NCBI GenBank assembly: GCA_050943535.1
Contig: JBMNPJ010000002.1
Span: 62,001-126,000 of the forward strand
Reading direction: 5' to 3'
Source: Massiliimalia sp050943535
GTDB taxonomy: Bacteria > Bacillota > Clostridia > Oscillospirales > Ruminococcaceae
DNA: 64,000 bases
Part shown: positions 25,886-34,897 of the stretch, one piece after another
Layout: each line of letters begins with the position of its first letter
Numbering within the stretch: position 1 is the first letter of the stretch
Made by a program: the position numbers and the translations under genes
Notes under the pieces: generated by a model
What the model saw: only the letters and a program-made list of their open reading frames with translations
Told to the model about the DNA's origin: nothing
The model's database searches: none

Positions 25886-26692
25886 ATGGATTTTTTTATC
25901 CAGCTTCGTCCAGTTTACCAGGCGGCGATTGCCACCGGGTTTACGTATGGGGTAACAGCCCTTGGGGCGGGGATTGTGTTTTTCTTTAAAAAAGTAAATC
26001 GGCAAGTGCTGGACAGCATGTTGGGGTTTGGTGCCGGAGTGATGATTGCGGCAGCGTTTTGGTCTTTACTAAGCCCTGCTATTGAACTTTGTGAATCTTT
26101 GGGGTACAGTACCTGGGCAGTTCCTGCATCCGGCTTTTTTGTAGGAGGCGTGTTTATTATCGCCGGAGATTTTCTGCTGGGAAGATGTTCCTTTCTGGAA
26201 GTAGCAGAGGATCACGCCCATGACCGGCAAAGCCGAAAGAGAAGCATTTTATTGATTACAGCAATTACTTTGCACAATATCCCGGAAGGGATGGCAGTAG
26301 GGGTAGCCTTTGGCGGTGCCGCTGCAGCATTGACGGGACCGGGAAGCCTGGGGGCGGTCATTCTTGCTTTAGGAATTGGTTTGCAGAATTTTCCGGAAGG
26401 AGCCAGTGTATCCCTGCCTTTGCGGCGGGAAGGATGCAGTCGGGGAAAGAGCTTTTTCTATGGTCAGTTATCCGGTATGGTAGAGCCGGTGGCAGGCATT
26501 GTAGGGGCTGCCGCCGCAGTGGCAGCAGAAAGTATCCTGCCGTTTCTGTTGGCTTTTTCCGCGGGAGCCATGATTGCAGTGTGTGCCTCTGAGCTGATTC
26601 CGGAATCCTCCCGATCCCATAAACGATTGGCAACCTTGGGAGTGATTGCAGGTTTTATGGTAATGATGATTTTGGATGTGAGTTTAGGGTAG
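25886..26692 (+). CDS. ZIP-family metal transporter
   Basis: A 268-residue ZIP protein with about eight membrane helices. The metal-binding signatures are in the fourth and fifth helices: ITLHNIPEGMAVGVAFGG and GIGLQNFPEGASVSLPLRREG. A short His/Asp-containing loop, EVAEDHAHDRQS, lies between helices 3 and 4. It likely imports zinc or another divalent ion, like ZupT/GufA. AAGGAGGAG precedes the ATG. Its last 38 bp overlap the end of the convergent AraC-type gene. Confidence 0.9.
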   Translation: MDFFIQLRPVYQAAIATGFTYGVTALGAGIVFFFKKVNRQVLDSMLGFGAGVMIAAAFWSLLSPAIELCESLGYSTWAVPASGFFVGGVFIIAGDFLLGRCSFLEVAEDHAHDRQSRKRSILLITAITLHNIPEGMAVGVAFGGAAAALTGPGSLGAVILALGIGLQNFPEGASVSLPLRREGCSRGKSFFYGQLSGMVEPVAGIVGAAAAVAAESILPFLLAFSAGAMIAVCASELIPESSRSHKRLATLGVIAGFMVMMILDVSLG

Positions 26693-27545
26693 CCATGTCT
26701 TGATTGCTGAGTACTGCACTGCGGTAAGATTTTGGAGAAAGACCGGTGAACTTTTTAAAGGCGCTGAAAAAATAGTTGTAATCGTTAAATCCGCATTGTG
26801 CGGCAATTTCTCCAATACTGGCAGCAGGATGTTCTGTCAGCATAGATTTTGCTTTTTCCAGACGCAGGCGGCGGATGTGTTCTGCAATTCCCGTACCGTA
26901 ACTTTGTTTTGCAATTTCATAAAGGTAGGTTTTCCCAATATGAAACTGACGGCATAAGTCCGTCGCTTTTAAATCCTCTGCCAGATGATCGGCAATGTAT
27001 CGGTCGATTTGAACAGGCAGAGGATCTTTTTTTAAGGTTGCCATCCGCTCTAAACACAAATAGGAAGCAACCGCTTCTAAAATATGAGAAGCGGACAGAA
27101 TGTATTCCTTGGAAAGAAGGGGCATGGTTTGGCAGGCATGTTCCAGCTTTGGTAAATCTATCCCATAGGGTGCGCACAGATGCTGGATTTCCCGGATACC
27201 TTCCTCGTAACTATCATAAGAAAATACATGCCCAAAGAATAGATAACCGATAATTAAACTGTTTAGGTAAATAGGGGTTACCGCTTCGGTCATACCGGCA
27301 TGGCAGCGATAAATGTAGGGAGAATGACGTTCCCGTGCGGTGGAAAGCGCCTGACGGTCACAATGGATGCAGTTTTTCAGTGCTGCTGGGTCTTTTCGGA
27401 TCAGCTGACAAAAAGAAGCCCTTTCTGAGGGGAATGAGATAAGTTCTTCCATCTGTTCGTCAAAAACGGTAATGCGTATCTGTGTCAGATTGTAAAAATC
27501 CCGGAGCAGGTTTTGCAGCTGGGAAAGATGAAAACTGGAAATCAA
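26655..27545 (-). CDS. AraC-family regulator with PocR sensory domain
   Basis: A 296-residue regulator. The N-terminal PocR-type domain (about 1-170) includes CQLIRKDPAALKNCIHCDRQA and YRCHAGMTEAVTPIYLN, with Cys residues that may bind a ligand or metal. The C-terminal double HTH of AraC type (about 195-280) includes GEIAAQCGFNDYNYFFSAFKKFTG. TTG start at 27545, 6 nt after AAAGGAGAGG. It is divergent from the aldolase-led sugar cluster and is its probable activator. The -35 region in front of that cluster is poor, as expected for an activated promoter. Confidence 0.88.
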   Translation of the reverse strand: MISSFHLSQLQNLLRDFYNLTQIRITVFDEQMEELISFPSERASFCQLIRKDPAALKNCIHCDRQALSTARERHSPYIYRCHAGMTEAVTPIYLNSLIIGYLFFGHVFSYDSYEEGIREIQHLCAPYGIDLPKLEHACQTMPLLSKEYILSASHILEAVASYLCLERMATLKKDPLPVQIDRYIADHLAEDLKATDLCRQFHIGKTYLYEIAKQSYGTGIAEHIRRLRLEKAKSMLTEHPAASIGEIAAQCGFNDYNYFFSAFKKFTGLSPKSYRSAVLSNQDMATLNSHPKSSLP

Positions 27546-27723
27546 AAAAGTCCTCTCCTTTGACGAGAATAAAAGGGTGTAAAATTTATTTTGATTATAT
27601 CACAAAACTGCGAACAAAATCAAAGTAATTCAATCAAAAAACACTAGTATGCACTTTGAAAAAAGAATATAATGAAATCAAATAATTCGGTCAATTTCAG
27701 ATGTATTTAGGGAGGAAATAAAA

Positions 27724-28596
27724 ATGCTGGTTACACTCAAGGAAATTTTAAAAATTGCCGAGCAAAATCAATATGCCATCGGTTCTTTTAACGCTCCGAA
27801 TTTGGAAAGTTTACAAGCAGTGCTGGGGGCAGCGGAAGAACTGAATCTGCCGGTAATCATTCAGCATGCACAGTGTCATGAAGAGTTTATTGAACTTTCT
27901 GCCATTGGTCCTATTTTAGTGGACTGGGCAAAAAAAGCTTCTGTTCCGGTATGTGTGCATCTGGACCACGGAGAAACACTGGAGTATTTAAAACAGGCGC
28001 TGGAAATTGGGTTTACTTCCATCATGTATGACGGCTCCACATTACCTTATGAAGAAAACGTGGAAAACACCCGAAAAGCAGTGGCAATGGCAAAACAATA
28101 CGGCGCTTCTGTAGAAGCAGAACTGGGATCTATGGGCCGAAGAGAGTCTGGATCCGGGGATCATACCGGCGCAGAGGACGAATCCAAAATTTACACCAAT
28201 CCGGTTCAGGCAAAAGAATTTGTGGCGCAAACAGGAATTGATGCCTTGGCCTGTTCTTTTGGAACTACCCACGGCATTTACTTAACTCAGCCAAAACTGG
28301 ATTTTTCTGTAGTAACTCGTGTGCGGGAAGAAACAGGTGGAATTCCGGTGGTAATGCACGGCGGTTCTGGTGTCAGCCCGGAAGATTTCCAAAATGCCAT
28401 CCATGCAGGGGTACGGAAAATCAATTATTTTACCTATATGGACAAGGCGGGTGGAAAAGCCTGCGGAGATTATCTGGCACATTTAGATGAGAAAAAGCCT
28501 TTATTCTTTACAGAACTGGCAGTAGCTGCCAGAACAGCAATGAAGGAAAATGTAAAACAGGCTATGAAAGTATTTGCCTGCCAGAATGTAAAATAA
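27724..28596 (+). CDS. Class II fructose-bisphosphate aldolase family protein
   Basis: A 290-residue class II (zinc) aldolase of the Fba/GatY/KbaY group. Metal and substrate residues are visible in VHLDHGE, VEAELGSMG, FGTTHG and VMHGGSGV. It would cleave a ketose phosphate to DHAP and an aldehyde. The exact sugar is not readable; the FucI-like isomerase and sugar kinases next to it point to a rare or deoxy sugar. GGGAGGAAATAAAA precedes the ATG. It heads the cluster divergent from the PocR/AraC regulator. A TATAAT lies at 27668-27673, without a good -35. Confidence 0.87.
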   Translation: MLVTLKEILKIAEQNQYAIGSFNAPNLESLQAVLGAAEELNLPVIIQHAQCHEEFIELSAIGPILVDWAKKASVPVCVHLDHGETLEYLKQALEIGFTSIMYDGSTLPYEENVENTRKAVAMAKQYGASVEAELGSMGRRESGSGDHTGAEDESKIYTNPVQAKEFVAQTGIDALACSFGTTHGIYLTQPKLDFSVVTRVREETGGIPVVMHGGSGVSPEDFQNAIHAGVRKINYFTYMDKAGGKACGDYLAHLDEKKPLFFTELAVAARTAMKENVKQAMKVFACQNVK

Positions 28597-28615
28597 GACA
28601 GAAAGAAGGATTGCT

Positions 28616-30016
28616 ATGAAAAAGATGACATTTGCCCTTTGCTTTGGAAATCGGGGATTTATGCCTGGCGAACTGATTCTGGGAGCCAGAAAAGATATGG
28701 TAGAAGCAGTGACAGCTGCAGGGTATGATTATCTGATTATGGAGGAAGATGCTACCCGCTATGGTGCAGTAGAAACCAGAGATGAAGGGCGTTTATACGC
28801 TAAATGGCTGAAAGAACATGAAGGACAATATGACGGCGTCATTTTTTCCATGCCTATTTTTGTGGATGAAAACGGGGCGGCAGAAGCGCTTCGGGATGCC
28901 GGTGTTCCGATTTTTATGCAGGCCTATCCGGATGAAATCGGAAAAATGGATTTTCAGCACAGAAGAGACGCGTTCTGCGGCAAGTTTTCCGTGACAGATG
29001 TTTTCTGTCAGTATGGGATTCCTTTTACAGTGATGAAACCTCATGTAGTACACCCATTGTCTCAGGCATTTGCACAAAACTTAAAGGATTTTGCCGCAGT
29101 GTGCCGGGTGGTAAACGGAATGAAGCGGTTTACCATAGGCTGCATTGGAGCACGCACCACAGCATTTAAAACCACCCGCTTTGATGAGATTGCCCTTCAA
29201 AAATACGGCATTACAGTAGAAGCCTTTGACCTTTCCGAACTGGTTTATTTGGTTGGGAAAAAAGAGGATACAGATCCGGCGGTTCTGGCAAGAAAACAGG
29301 GATTGCTTCAGTATACTGACTGTTCCAAAGTGCCGGAAACTAATCTGAATACACTGGCAAAAATCGGTGTGGTATTGGATGAATATATTGAACAGTACCA
29401 TTTGGATGCGATTTCTCTGCGCTGCTGGAATGAAATGGAAACAATTTTGCGGGTGTGTCCTTGTGTGCTGCTCAGTGAATTAAACGACCGGGGAATTGTA
29501 GCATCCTGTGAAATTGATTTGTGCTCTGCCATTACCATGCGCGCTATGAATTTGGCGTCTGAACAGCCAACAGCAGTATTGGACTGGAACAACAACTACG
29601 GTGAAGATGAAAATAAAGTGATTCTGTTCCACTGCGGACCTGTGGCGCAAAGCTTGATGACTGCAAAAGGAACTGTTACAGAACATAAAATGTTTGCCAA
29701 AGGGGATCCAGGCTCTGGATGGGGAAGCAACGAAGGCAGAATTAAACCTTTCTCTATGACCTATTCCAACTGTCAGACCAAAGACGGAAAACTGCTAATT
29801 TATGTAAGTGAGGGAACCTTTACAGGAGAACCGATTGAAGAAAGCTTCTTTGGCTGCGGCGGTGTGGCTGAGATTCCAGACTTGCAGAACAAACTGATTC
29901 GTTTGGCAAAAGGCGGATTTAAACATCATACTTCTGTAGGGGTTGGACATATGAAACAGGTATTGGAAGAAGCCTTTACCACCTACCTACATTACGATGT
30001 AGTATCTATTGATTAA
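28616..30016 (+). CDS. L-fucose/L-arabinose isomerase-family protein
   Basis: A 466-residue member of the FucI/AraA-like superfamily. It shows the N-terminal Rossmann-like start, the middle block TIGCIGARTTAFKTTRFDE with the usual Arg-rich loop, and C-terminal blocks DWNNNYG, VILFHCGPV and EGRIKPFSM. It probably interconverts an aldose and a ketose, feeding the aldolase upstream after phosphorylation. It is shorter than classic FucI (about 590), so it belongs to the divergent shorter group. AGAAAGAAGGA precedes the ATG. Substrate is unknown. Confidence 0.8.
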   Translation: MKKMTFALCFGNRGFMPGELILGARKDMVEAVTAAGYDYLIMEEDATRYGAVETRDEGRLYAKWLKEHEGQYDGVIFSMPIFVDENGAAEALRDAGVPIFMQAYPDEIGKMDFQHRRDAFCGKFSVTDVFCQYGIPFTVMKPHVVHPLSQAFAQNLKDFAAVCRVVNGMKRFTIGCIGARTTAFKTTRFDEIALQKYGITVEAFDLSELVYLVGKKEDTDPAVLARKQGLLQYTDCSKVPETNLNTLAKIGVVLDEYIEQYHLDAISLRCWNEMETILRVCPCVLLSELNDRGIVASCEIDLCSAITMRAMNLASEQPTAVLDWNNNYGEDENKVILFHCGPVAQSLMTAKGTVTEHKMFAKGDPGSGWGSNEGRIKPFSMTYSNCQTKDGKLLIYVSEGTFTGEPIEESFFGCGGVAEIPDLQNKLIRLAKGGFKHHTSVGVGHMKQVLEEAFTTYLHYDVVSID

Positions 30017-30030
30017 TCTAATATGGTTGG

Positions 30031-30065
30031 GAGGATATTAGTAAATTTTAATTACTAATATCCTC
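30031..30065 (+). promoter_or_regulatory. Perfect 14-bp inverted repeat after the isomerase gene; contains operator copy 1
   Basis: Arms GAGGATATTAGTAA / TTACTAATATCCTC. No T-run follows, so it is a weak terminator at best. Its core (30038-30058) is nearly the same as the palindrome over the next promoter (30256-30276), with 18 of 21 bases equal, so it is more likely a regulator-binding site. Confidence 0.55.
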
Positions 30066-30226
30066 TGTAACTTCCGGTTGAATCCCAGAATAAAATAATC
30101 ACCCATTTGTTTTAAGTTAAAATAAGAGAGATTTTGTAATCAATAACCTTATTTATACAAAAAGTAAAGTTTTGTTTATTTGTAAAACGCACAAAGAAAA
30201 GCTATTTTCATTGTATTGTTTTTTTA

Positions 30227-30255
30227 TTGACAGTTGAATTTTTTTGTGGAATAAT
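30227..30255 (+). promoter_or_regulatory. Promoter of the second sugar operon
   Basis: TTGACA at 30227-30232, 17-bp spacer, AATAAT at 30250-30255, overlapped by operator copy 2. Confidence 0.6.
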
Positions 30256-30276
30256 TTAGTAAATATTATTTATTAA
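30256..30276 (+). promoter_or_regulatory. Operator copy 2 of a 21-bp palindrome
   Basis: Arms TTAGTAAAT and ATTTATTAA around a 3-bp centre, directly after the -10 box at 30250-30255. A repressor bound here would block the promoter. A matching copy lies 218 bp upstream. Confidence 0.55.
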
Positions 30277-30302
30277 ATAAACTCGATAGGAGGAACATGG
30301 TG

Positions 30303-31274
30303 ATGAAACTCTATCAGCCACAGGAATTTGATTTTTCAACAACAAAAACATATGACGTTTGGGAACGGCATAATCTGGTGCGGATTGACAATCTGAGCAA
30401 TCTTTCTGATCCAGTGGAGCTGTATCCATCTGAAGAACTTCGCTTAGTCAGTGAAAAAATTCTGGAAGCACGAAAAAATAATCGTCCGGTAATTGTTTTT
30501 TATGGAGCCCATGTGATTAAGTGTGGACTTTCTGCGTACTTAATTGATTTGATCAAGCGAGGGCTGATTACCCATGTGGCTTCCAACGGGGCAGGAAGCA
30601 TCCATGATTTTGAACTGGCATATTTGGGCGGAACATCAGAACATGTTCCCACTGCCATTGAGGATGGTTCTTTTGGAATGTGGGAGCAGACCGGCGGCTG
30701 GATGAATGAAGCCATTGAACAGGGTTTTCAGAAAGGGTACGGATACGGCGAAGCATTGGCCCATTATGTGGATGAGCATCCTCAGCGTTTTCCTTATCGG
30801 GACCATTGTGTATTCTATACAGCTTATACTCATGGGGTTCCTGCTACGTATCATGTCACCATGGGCACAGATATTATTCATGAGCATCCTTCTGTGGATT
30901 TCGCCGCAATTGGTGGTACCAGCGGACGTGACTTTAAAATTTATGTCAATTCTTTGAAAGATCTGGAAGGCGGTGTGTTCCTCAATATCGGTTCTGCTGT
31001 TACAGGACCAGAAGTATTTTTAAAAGCACTTTCCATTGTTCGCAATCATGGATATATGACTCGAAAAATTACCACAGCAAATTTTGATATTATCCCCTTG
31101 GGAGATTATAAGGCGGATGTGAGCAAAGATCACTTCCACTATTACTATCGTCCCCGTAAAAATATTATGAACCGGCCGGTTAGTTTGGGCGGCAATGGGT
31201 ACTACATTTATGGGAATCATATGCAAACGGTTCCCACCTTGTACCATTTGCTGACGGATTCTCAGCCGAAATAG
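30303..31274 (+). CDS. Deoxyhypusine synthase-like fold protein of unknown function
   Basis: A 323-residue protein that resembles the deoxyhypusine synthase-like superfamily: PVIVFYGAHVIKCGLS, HVASNGAGSIHDFELAYLGGTSE, then FAAIGGTSGRDFKIYV and GGVFLNIGSAVTGPEVFLKALS. The hypusine-forming active site is not evident, and bacteria of this kind have no eIF5A, so another NAD-linked or sugar-related reaction is likely. The start at ATG 30303 has AGGAGG 9 nt upstream; ATG 30297 would be too close. It is followed 19 bp later by a PfkB kinase. I do not know its role. Confidence 0.5.
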   Translation: MKLYQPQEFDFSTTKTYDVWERHNLVRIDNLSNLSDPVELYPSEELRLVSEKILEARKNNRPVIVFYGAHVIKCGLSAYLIDLIKRGLITHVASNGAGSIHDFELAYLGGTSEHVPTAIEDGSFGMWEQTGGWMNEAIEQGFQKGYGYGEALAHYVDEHPQRFPYRDHCVFYTAYTHGVPATYHVTMGTDIIHEHPSVDFAAIGGTSGRDFKIYVNSLKDLEGGVFLNIGSAVTGPEVFLKALSIVRNHGYMTRKITTANFDIIPLGDYKADVSKDHFHYYYRPRKNIMNRPVSLGGNGYYIYGNHMQTVPTLYHLLTDSQPK

Positions 31275-31293
31275 GAATAAGGGGGATAAAATC

Positions 31294-32319
31294 ATGAATA
31301 GGCAGGATTTAGAGCAAATACTCGCTTCCCTTCCTTCACGAAAGGTGGCAGTAATCGGGGATGGGTGCATTGATGTTTATTGGGAAGCAGATATGCGGCT
31401 GAGTGAACTGTCCCGGGAAGTTCCTCACTATCCTCTGCCAATTGTAAAAGAACGTTTTTCTTTAGGCGCATGCGCCAATGTAGTGGCAAATTTGGCGACG
31501 CTGGGGGTAAAGGATATCCGGTATGTGAGCTGTATTGGCGACGATTGGCGGGGAGTAATATTCCGTTCTCTCTTGGATGAAATCCAAGTGCCGGATCATT
31601 ATTTAATTTGTTCAAAGCAGCGGGTGACACCGGCTTATTGTAAACCTATCCGTAGGGGAATTTCTGATGTTTGTTATGAGGATCCCAGATTGGATTTTAA
31701 TAATCAAACACCTCTTTCTGAAGAGTTGGAACAGCAGCTGATGGAAAGATTGGAAGAGGCGGTGGACGGAGCCGATATTTTGGTGGTCTGTGATCAGCTG
31801 AAAAATGGGTGCCTGACAGAGCGCTTGATTGAAAAAATAGAACAGCTGGGAAAAACAATGCCTGTCATTGTAGACAGTCGGGATCGAATTGGGCGTTTTC
31901 GAAATGTGATGATAAAGCCCAATGAGGTAGAAACCTGTCATTGTCTTGGAATTTCAGAGGAATCTGCTGCTGATCTGGAAACGATGAAACAGGCAGCAGC
32001 CGGTTTGGAAAAACGCAACGGAAAACCGGTTTTGGTAACTTTGGGCGCGCAGGGTGTACTCTGGTCAGAAGATCAGAAAGTGATTCAGGTGCCAGCTTAT
32101 CAGGTGATGCCTCCCATTGATTTTGTGGGAGCAGGGGATGCTTTTCTGGCAGGTTTTTCTGCTGTGTACAGTTTGGATGTTTGTTCAGAAGTAAAACTCT
32201 CTTTTGCCAATCTGGTACCGGCAGTTACCATTCGTAAAATTGGCACCACAGGGACAGCCTGTCCGGAAGAATTAAGAAAAGCATATGACGAGTATGATTC
32301 CAAAGATCAAAGGGAATAG
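31294..32319 (+). CDS. PfkB-family (RfaE/HldE-like) sugar kinase
   Basis: A 341-residue ribokinase-fold kinase. KVAVIGDGCIDVYWEAD opens the domain. SREVPHYPLPIVKERFSLGACANVVANLATLG resembles the RISREAP-NVA block of heptose kinases (RfaE domain I), and the catalytic FVGAGDAFLAGF motif is intact near residue 275. It phosphorylates an unknown sugar or sugar phosphate. The nucleotidyltransferase half of HldE is absent. It sits between the deoxyhypusine-synthase-like gene and a HAD phosphatase, a kinase-phosphatase pairing seen in heptose metabolism. The link to heptose is inference. Confidence 0.82.
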   Translation: MNRQDLEQILASLPSRKVAVIGDGCIDVYWEADMRLSELSREVPHYPLPIVKERFSLGACANVVANLATLGVKDIRYVSCIGDDWRGVIFRSLLDEIQVPDHYLICSKQRVTPAYCKPIRRGISDVCYEDPRLDFNNQTPLSEELEQQLMERLEEAVDGADILVVCDQLKNGCLTERLIEKIEQLGKTMPVIVDSRDRIGRFRNVMIKPNEVETCHCLGISEESAADLETMKQAAAGLEKRNGKPVLVTLGAQGVLWSEDQKVIQVPAYQVMPPIDFVGAGDAFLAGFSAVYSLDVCSEVKLSFANLVPAVTIRKIGTTGTACPEELRKAYDEYDSKDQRE

Positions 32320-32391
32320 CGTTGCTTTTTAAGATGGAAATTTTGTAAACCTTTATGTTTAGAATGAATGGAATAGAAAGGCGGGATTCCT

Positions 32392-33210
32392 TTGAATCAC
32401 CAGACAGAATTTTTTCTTCCGGAATTATGCAGTATGAGCAGCCCTGTAAAAGTGGCGGTTTTTGATTTTGATGGAACTATTTCCACTTTGCGGTGCGGTT
32501 GGGAAGCAGTAATGGAAGAGCTGATGTTAAAACATTTGGCAGGAGGAATTTTAGAGGGAGAGGAACTGACAGAATATATCCGCAGATATATTGATGAGTC
32601 TACCGGGATCCAGACGATTTATCAGATGGAATGGATTGCACAACAGGTAAAAGATCTTTGTGGACGGACTCCGCTGGATCCTTGGGAATATAAAGATTTG
32701 TATAATGCGGCTTTACTTAAGATGGTAAATGAGCGGGTTGAGCAACTGAAAAAAGGTATTGCAAACCCATTGGATTATATGGTTCCGGGTGCGCAGGAGT
32801 ACCTGCGGTTATTATCCCAGGCTGGCATTGATATTTATATTGCCAGCGGCACAGATCAGCAGGATGTGGAGCAGGAGGCAAAATTGCTGGGAATGACAGA
32901 CCTGGTAAAAGAAGTGCGAGGTGCACCTCATCGCCGAAAAGACTGTTCAAAAGAAGGGGTTATCCGGCAGATCCTGCAAACCGAAGGGCTATCAGGAAAA
33001 GAACTTTTGGTAGTGGGGGACGGAAAGGTAGAGATTCAGCTGGGAAATGAAGCAGGAGCTGTAACAGTGGGAATTGCCAGCTGGGAACTGAAGAAAAAAG
33101 ACGGTTTTCATTTACAGAAACTGCAGAAGCTGCAAAAAGCCGGAGCACGATATATTACAGCAAATTTTATCCCTTTGATTGATCAGTGGAACAGAGGACA
33201 GGCAGAGTAA
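32392..33210 (+). CDS. HAD-superfamily phosphatase
   Basis: A 272-residue HAD hydrolase. Motif I FDFDGTIS lies near residue 25, motif II is IASGTDQQDV, motif III is the Lys in the HRRKDCSKEG region, and motif IV is VVGDGKVEI. A helical cap lies between motifs I and II. It likely removes phosphate from a sugar phosphate of this cluster. TTG start at 32392, 8 nt after AAAGGCGGG. A later ATG (about residue 15) has no binding site but would still include motif I, so the start is not certain. Confidence 0.82.
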   Translation: MNHQTEFFLPELCSMSSPVKVAVFDFDGTISTLRCGWEAVMEELMLKHLAGGILEGEELTEYIRRYIDESTGIQTIYQMEWIAQQVKDLCGRTPLDPWEYKDLYNAALLKMVNERVEQLKKGIANPLDYMVPGAQEYLRLLSQAGIDIYIASGTDQQDVEQEAKLLGMTDLVKEVRGAPHRRKDCSKEGVIRQILQTEGLSGKELLVVGDGKVEIQLGNEAGAVTVGIASWELKKKDGFHLQKLQKLQKAGARYITANFIPLIDQWNRGQAE

Positions 33211-33347
33211 AATTGATACCGTGACACCGTGACACCGAAAAATTTCTGGTTCATTTTTAAGGGTTTCATGTTTCACCACGATCCTCTTTCTCTGCAGGTT
33301 TGCTGAAAATAGATTTGCCGGCAAGGATAATGGAAAGGAGAATGAAG

Positions 33348-34841
33348 ATGAAGATTGCGGGATTGGATATTGGAACCACCGGGTGCAAGTTAACGGTGTT
33401 TGATGAACATGGAAGTTATTTGGAAAAGGCATACCGAACCTATCCGGTATCTCGAGCGAAAAAAGAACATGAAGTGGATCCTGCTGCCATTTGGACTGGG
33501 GTTTTGCAGGTTATTAAAGAAATGGCACAGCGGTACCCTGACATTTCCGGAATTGGGGTAACAAGCTTTGGAGAGACATTTGTCATGACTGATGAAGAAG
33601 GGACTCCTCTGCGTCATTCCATGCTCTACACTGACCCCAGAGGGACAGAAGAATGCAGTGAGCTGGAGAAAAGGTTGGGCGGCGATTTAATTGGAAAGAT
33701 TTCCGGTTTAAAGCCCCACCCTATGTATAGTATTTCTAAAATCATGTGGGTGAAAAAACATGATCCATTACAGTACGCCAGAGCAAAACATCTGTTTTTG
33801 ATTCAGGATTATATTGTTTTCCTGCTTACGGGAGTTTGCCAAATCGATTATTCTCTGGCCAGCCGAACCATGGCATTTGATATTCGGAAACTGGATTGGA
33901 GTCCGGAAATTTTGGATGCAGTTGGAATTGACAGCAGCCTTTTGTCCCGCCCGGTTCCTACAGGAACTTCTGCGGGAACTGTTCGGCCCGAAATTTCCCG
34001 TGAGACAGGGTTGGCAGAGAGTACGATCATTGTTTCCATCAGCCATGATCAGGTTGCGGCAGCCATTGGTTCCGGTGTGCTGGAACCGGGAAAAGCAGTG
34101 GATGGAGCCGGTACCGTAGAGTGTATTACCCCGGTTTTTGACGGCATTCCGGAAAACCCTGTATTGTTTGAGGGAAGCTATTCTGTGGTTCCTTATATTA
34201 TTCCGGGAAAATACGTGTGCTATGCCTTTTCTTATACAGGGGGCGCACTGGTTCAGTGGTGTGTAGATACCCTGGCGAAAGAAGAGAAAAAGCTGGCAGT
34301 ACAGGCGGGTGTCAGCGTCAATCAAATGCTGGAACAGCAGACAGCGGATGAGCCTACAGGACTTTTGGTACTGCCCCATTTTGCAGGAGCTGCTACCCCA
34401 TATATGGACATTGGTTCCCGAGGAGCGATTTTGGGACTGACCCTTGCACATACGGTATCGGATATTTACCGGGCATGTATGGAAGGGGTTGCTTTTGAAA
34501 TGAAAGTGAATCTGGAGCGTTTGGAACAGGCGGGAATTCGTTTTTCTTCTTTGCAGGCTACCGGAGGCGGTGCCAACTCACAGGTGTGGATGCAGATGAA
34601 AGCGGATATTTTGGGAATGCCCATTACTGCGCTGAAAGCTTCCGATGCAGGAACGGTAGGAAGCGCCATGCTCACCGGAATTGCAGTAGGCATCTTCCGG
34701 GATTTAAATCATGCCACGGAGGAAATGGTGAAAGAAAAACAAACCTATTTTCCAAGAAAACAGCAACAGGAACAATATGAAGCAGTTTATCAGCGGTACC
34801 GCAAAGTTTATAATGCTGTGAGACCGTTGTTTGATGAATAA
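33348..34841 (+). CDS. FGGY-family carbohydrate kinase
   Basis: A 497-residue kinase of the FGGY fold (xylulokinase/rhamnulokinase/glycerol kinase group). MKIAGLDIGTTGCKLTVFD is the N-terminal phosphate loop. GVTSFGETFVMTDEEG, HDQVAAAIGSG and ATGGGANSQVWMQMKADILG are family blocks. It would phosphorylate the ketose made by the isomerase. The start at ATG 33348 sits 7 nt after AAAGGAG; an ATG 6 nt upstream is too close to that site. Substrate cannot be told. Confidence 0.88.
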   Translation: MKIAGLDIGTTGCKLTVFDEHGSYLEKAYRTYPVSRAKKEHEVDPAAIWTGVLQVIKEMAQRYPDISGIGVTSFGETFVMTDEEGTPLRHSMLYTDPRGTEECSELEKRLGGDLIGKISGLKPHPMYSISKIMWVKKHDPLQYARAKHLFLIQDYIVFLLTGVCQIDYSLASRTMAFDIRKLDWSPEILDAVGIDSSLLSRPVPTGTSAGTVRPEISRETGLAESTIIVSISHDQVAAAIGSGVLEPGKAVDGAGTVECITPVFDGIPENPVLFEGSYSVVPYIIPGKYVCYAFSYTGGALVQWCVDTLAKEEKKLAVQAGVSVNQMLEQQTADEPTGLLVLPHFAGAATPYMDIGSRGAILGLTLAHTVSDIYRACMEGVAFEMKVNLERLEQAGIRFSSLQATGGGANSQVWMQMKADILGMPITALKASDAGTVGSAMLTGIAVGIFRDLNHATEEMVKEKQTYFPRKQQQEQYEAVYQRYRKVYNAVRPLFDE

Positions 34842-34897
34842 GGAAAAACAGAAAATGGAGATATTTTATTTGATTCTGGAAAGGGGAATGAGATGGC

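Noticed and set aside
30303..31274. True deoxyhypusine synthase
   Set aside because: Bacteria of this type lack eIF5A, the active-site motif is not seen, and the gene sits in a sugar cluster.
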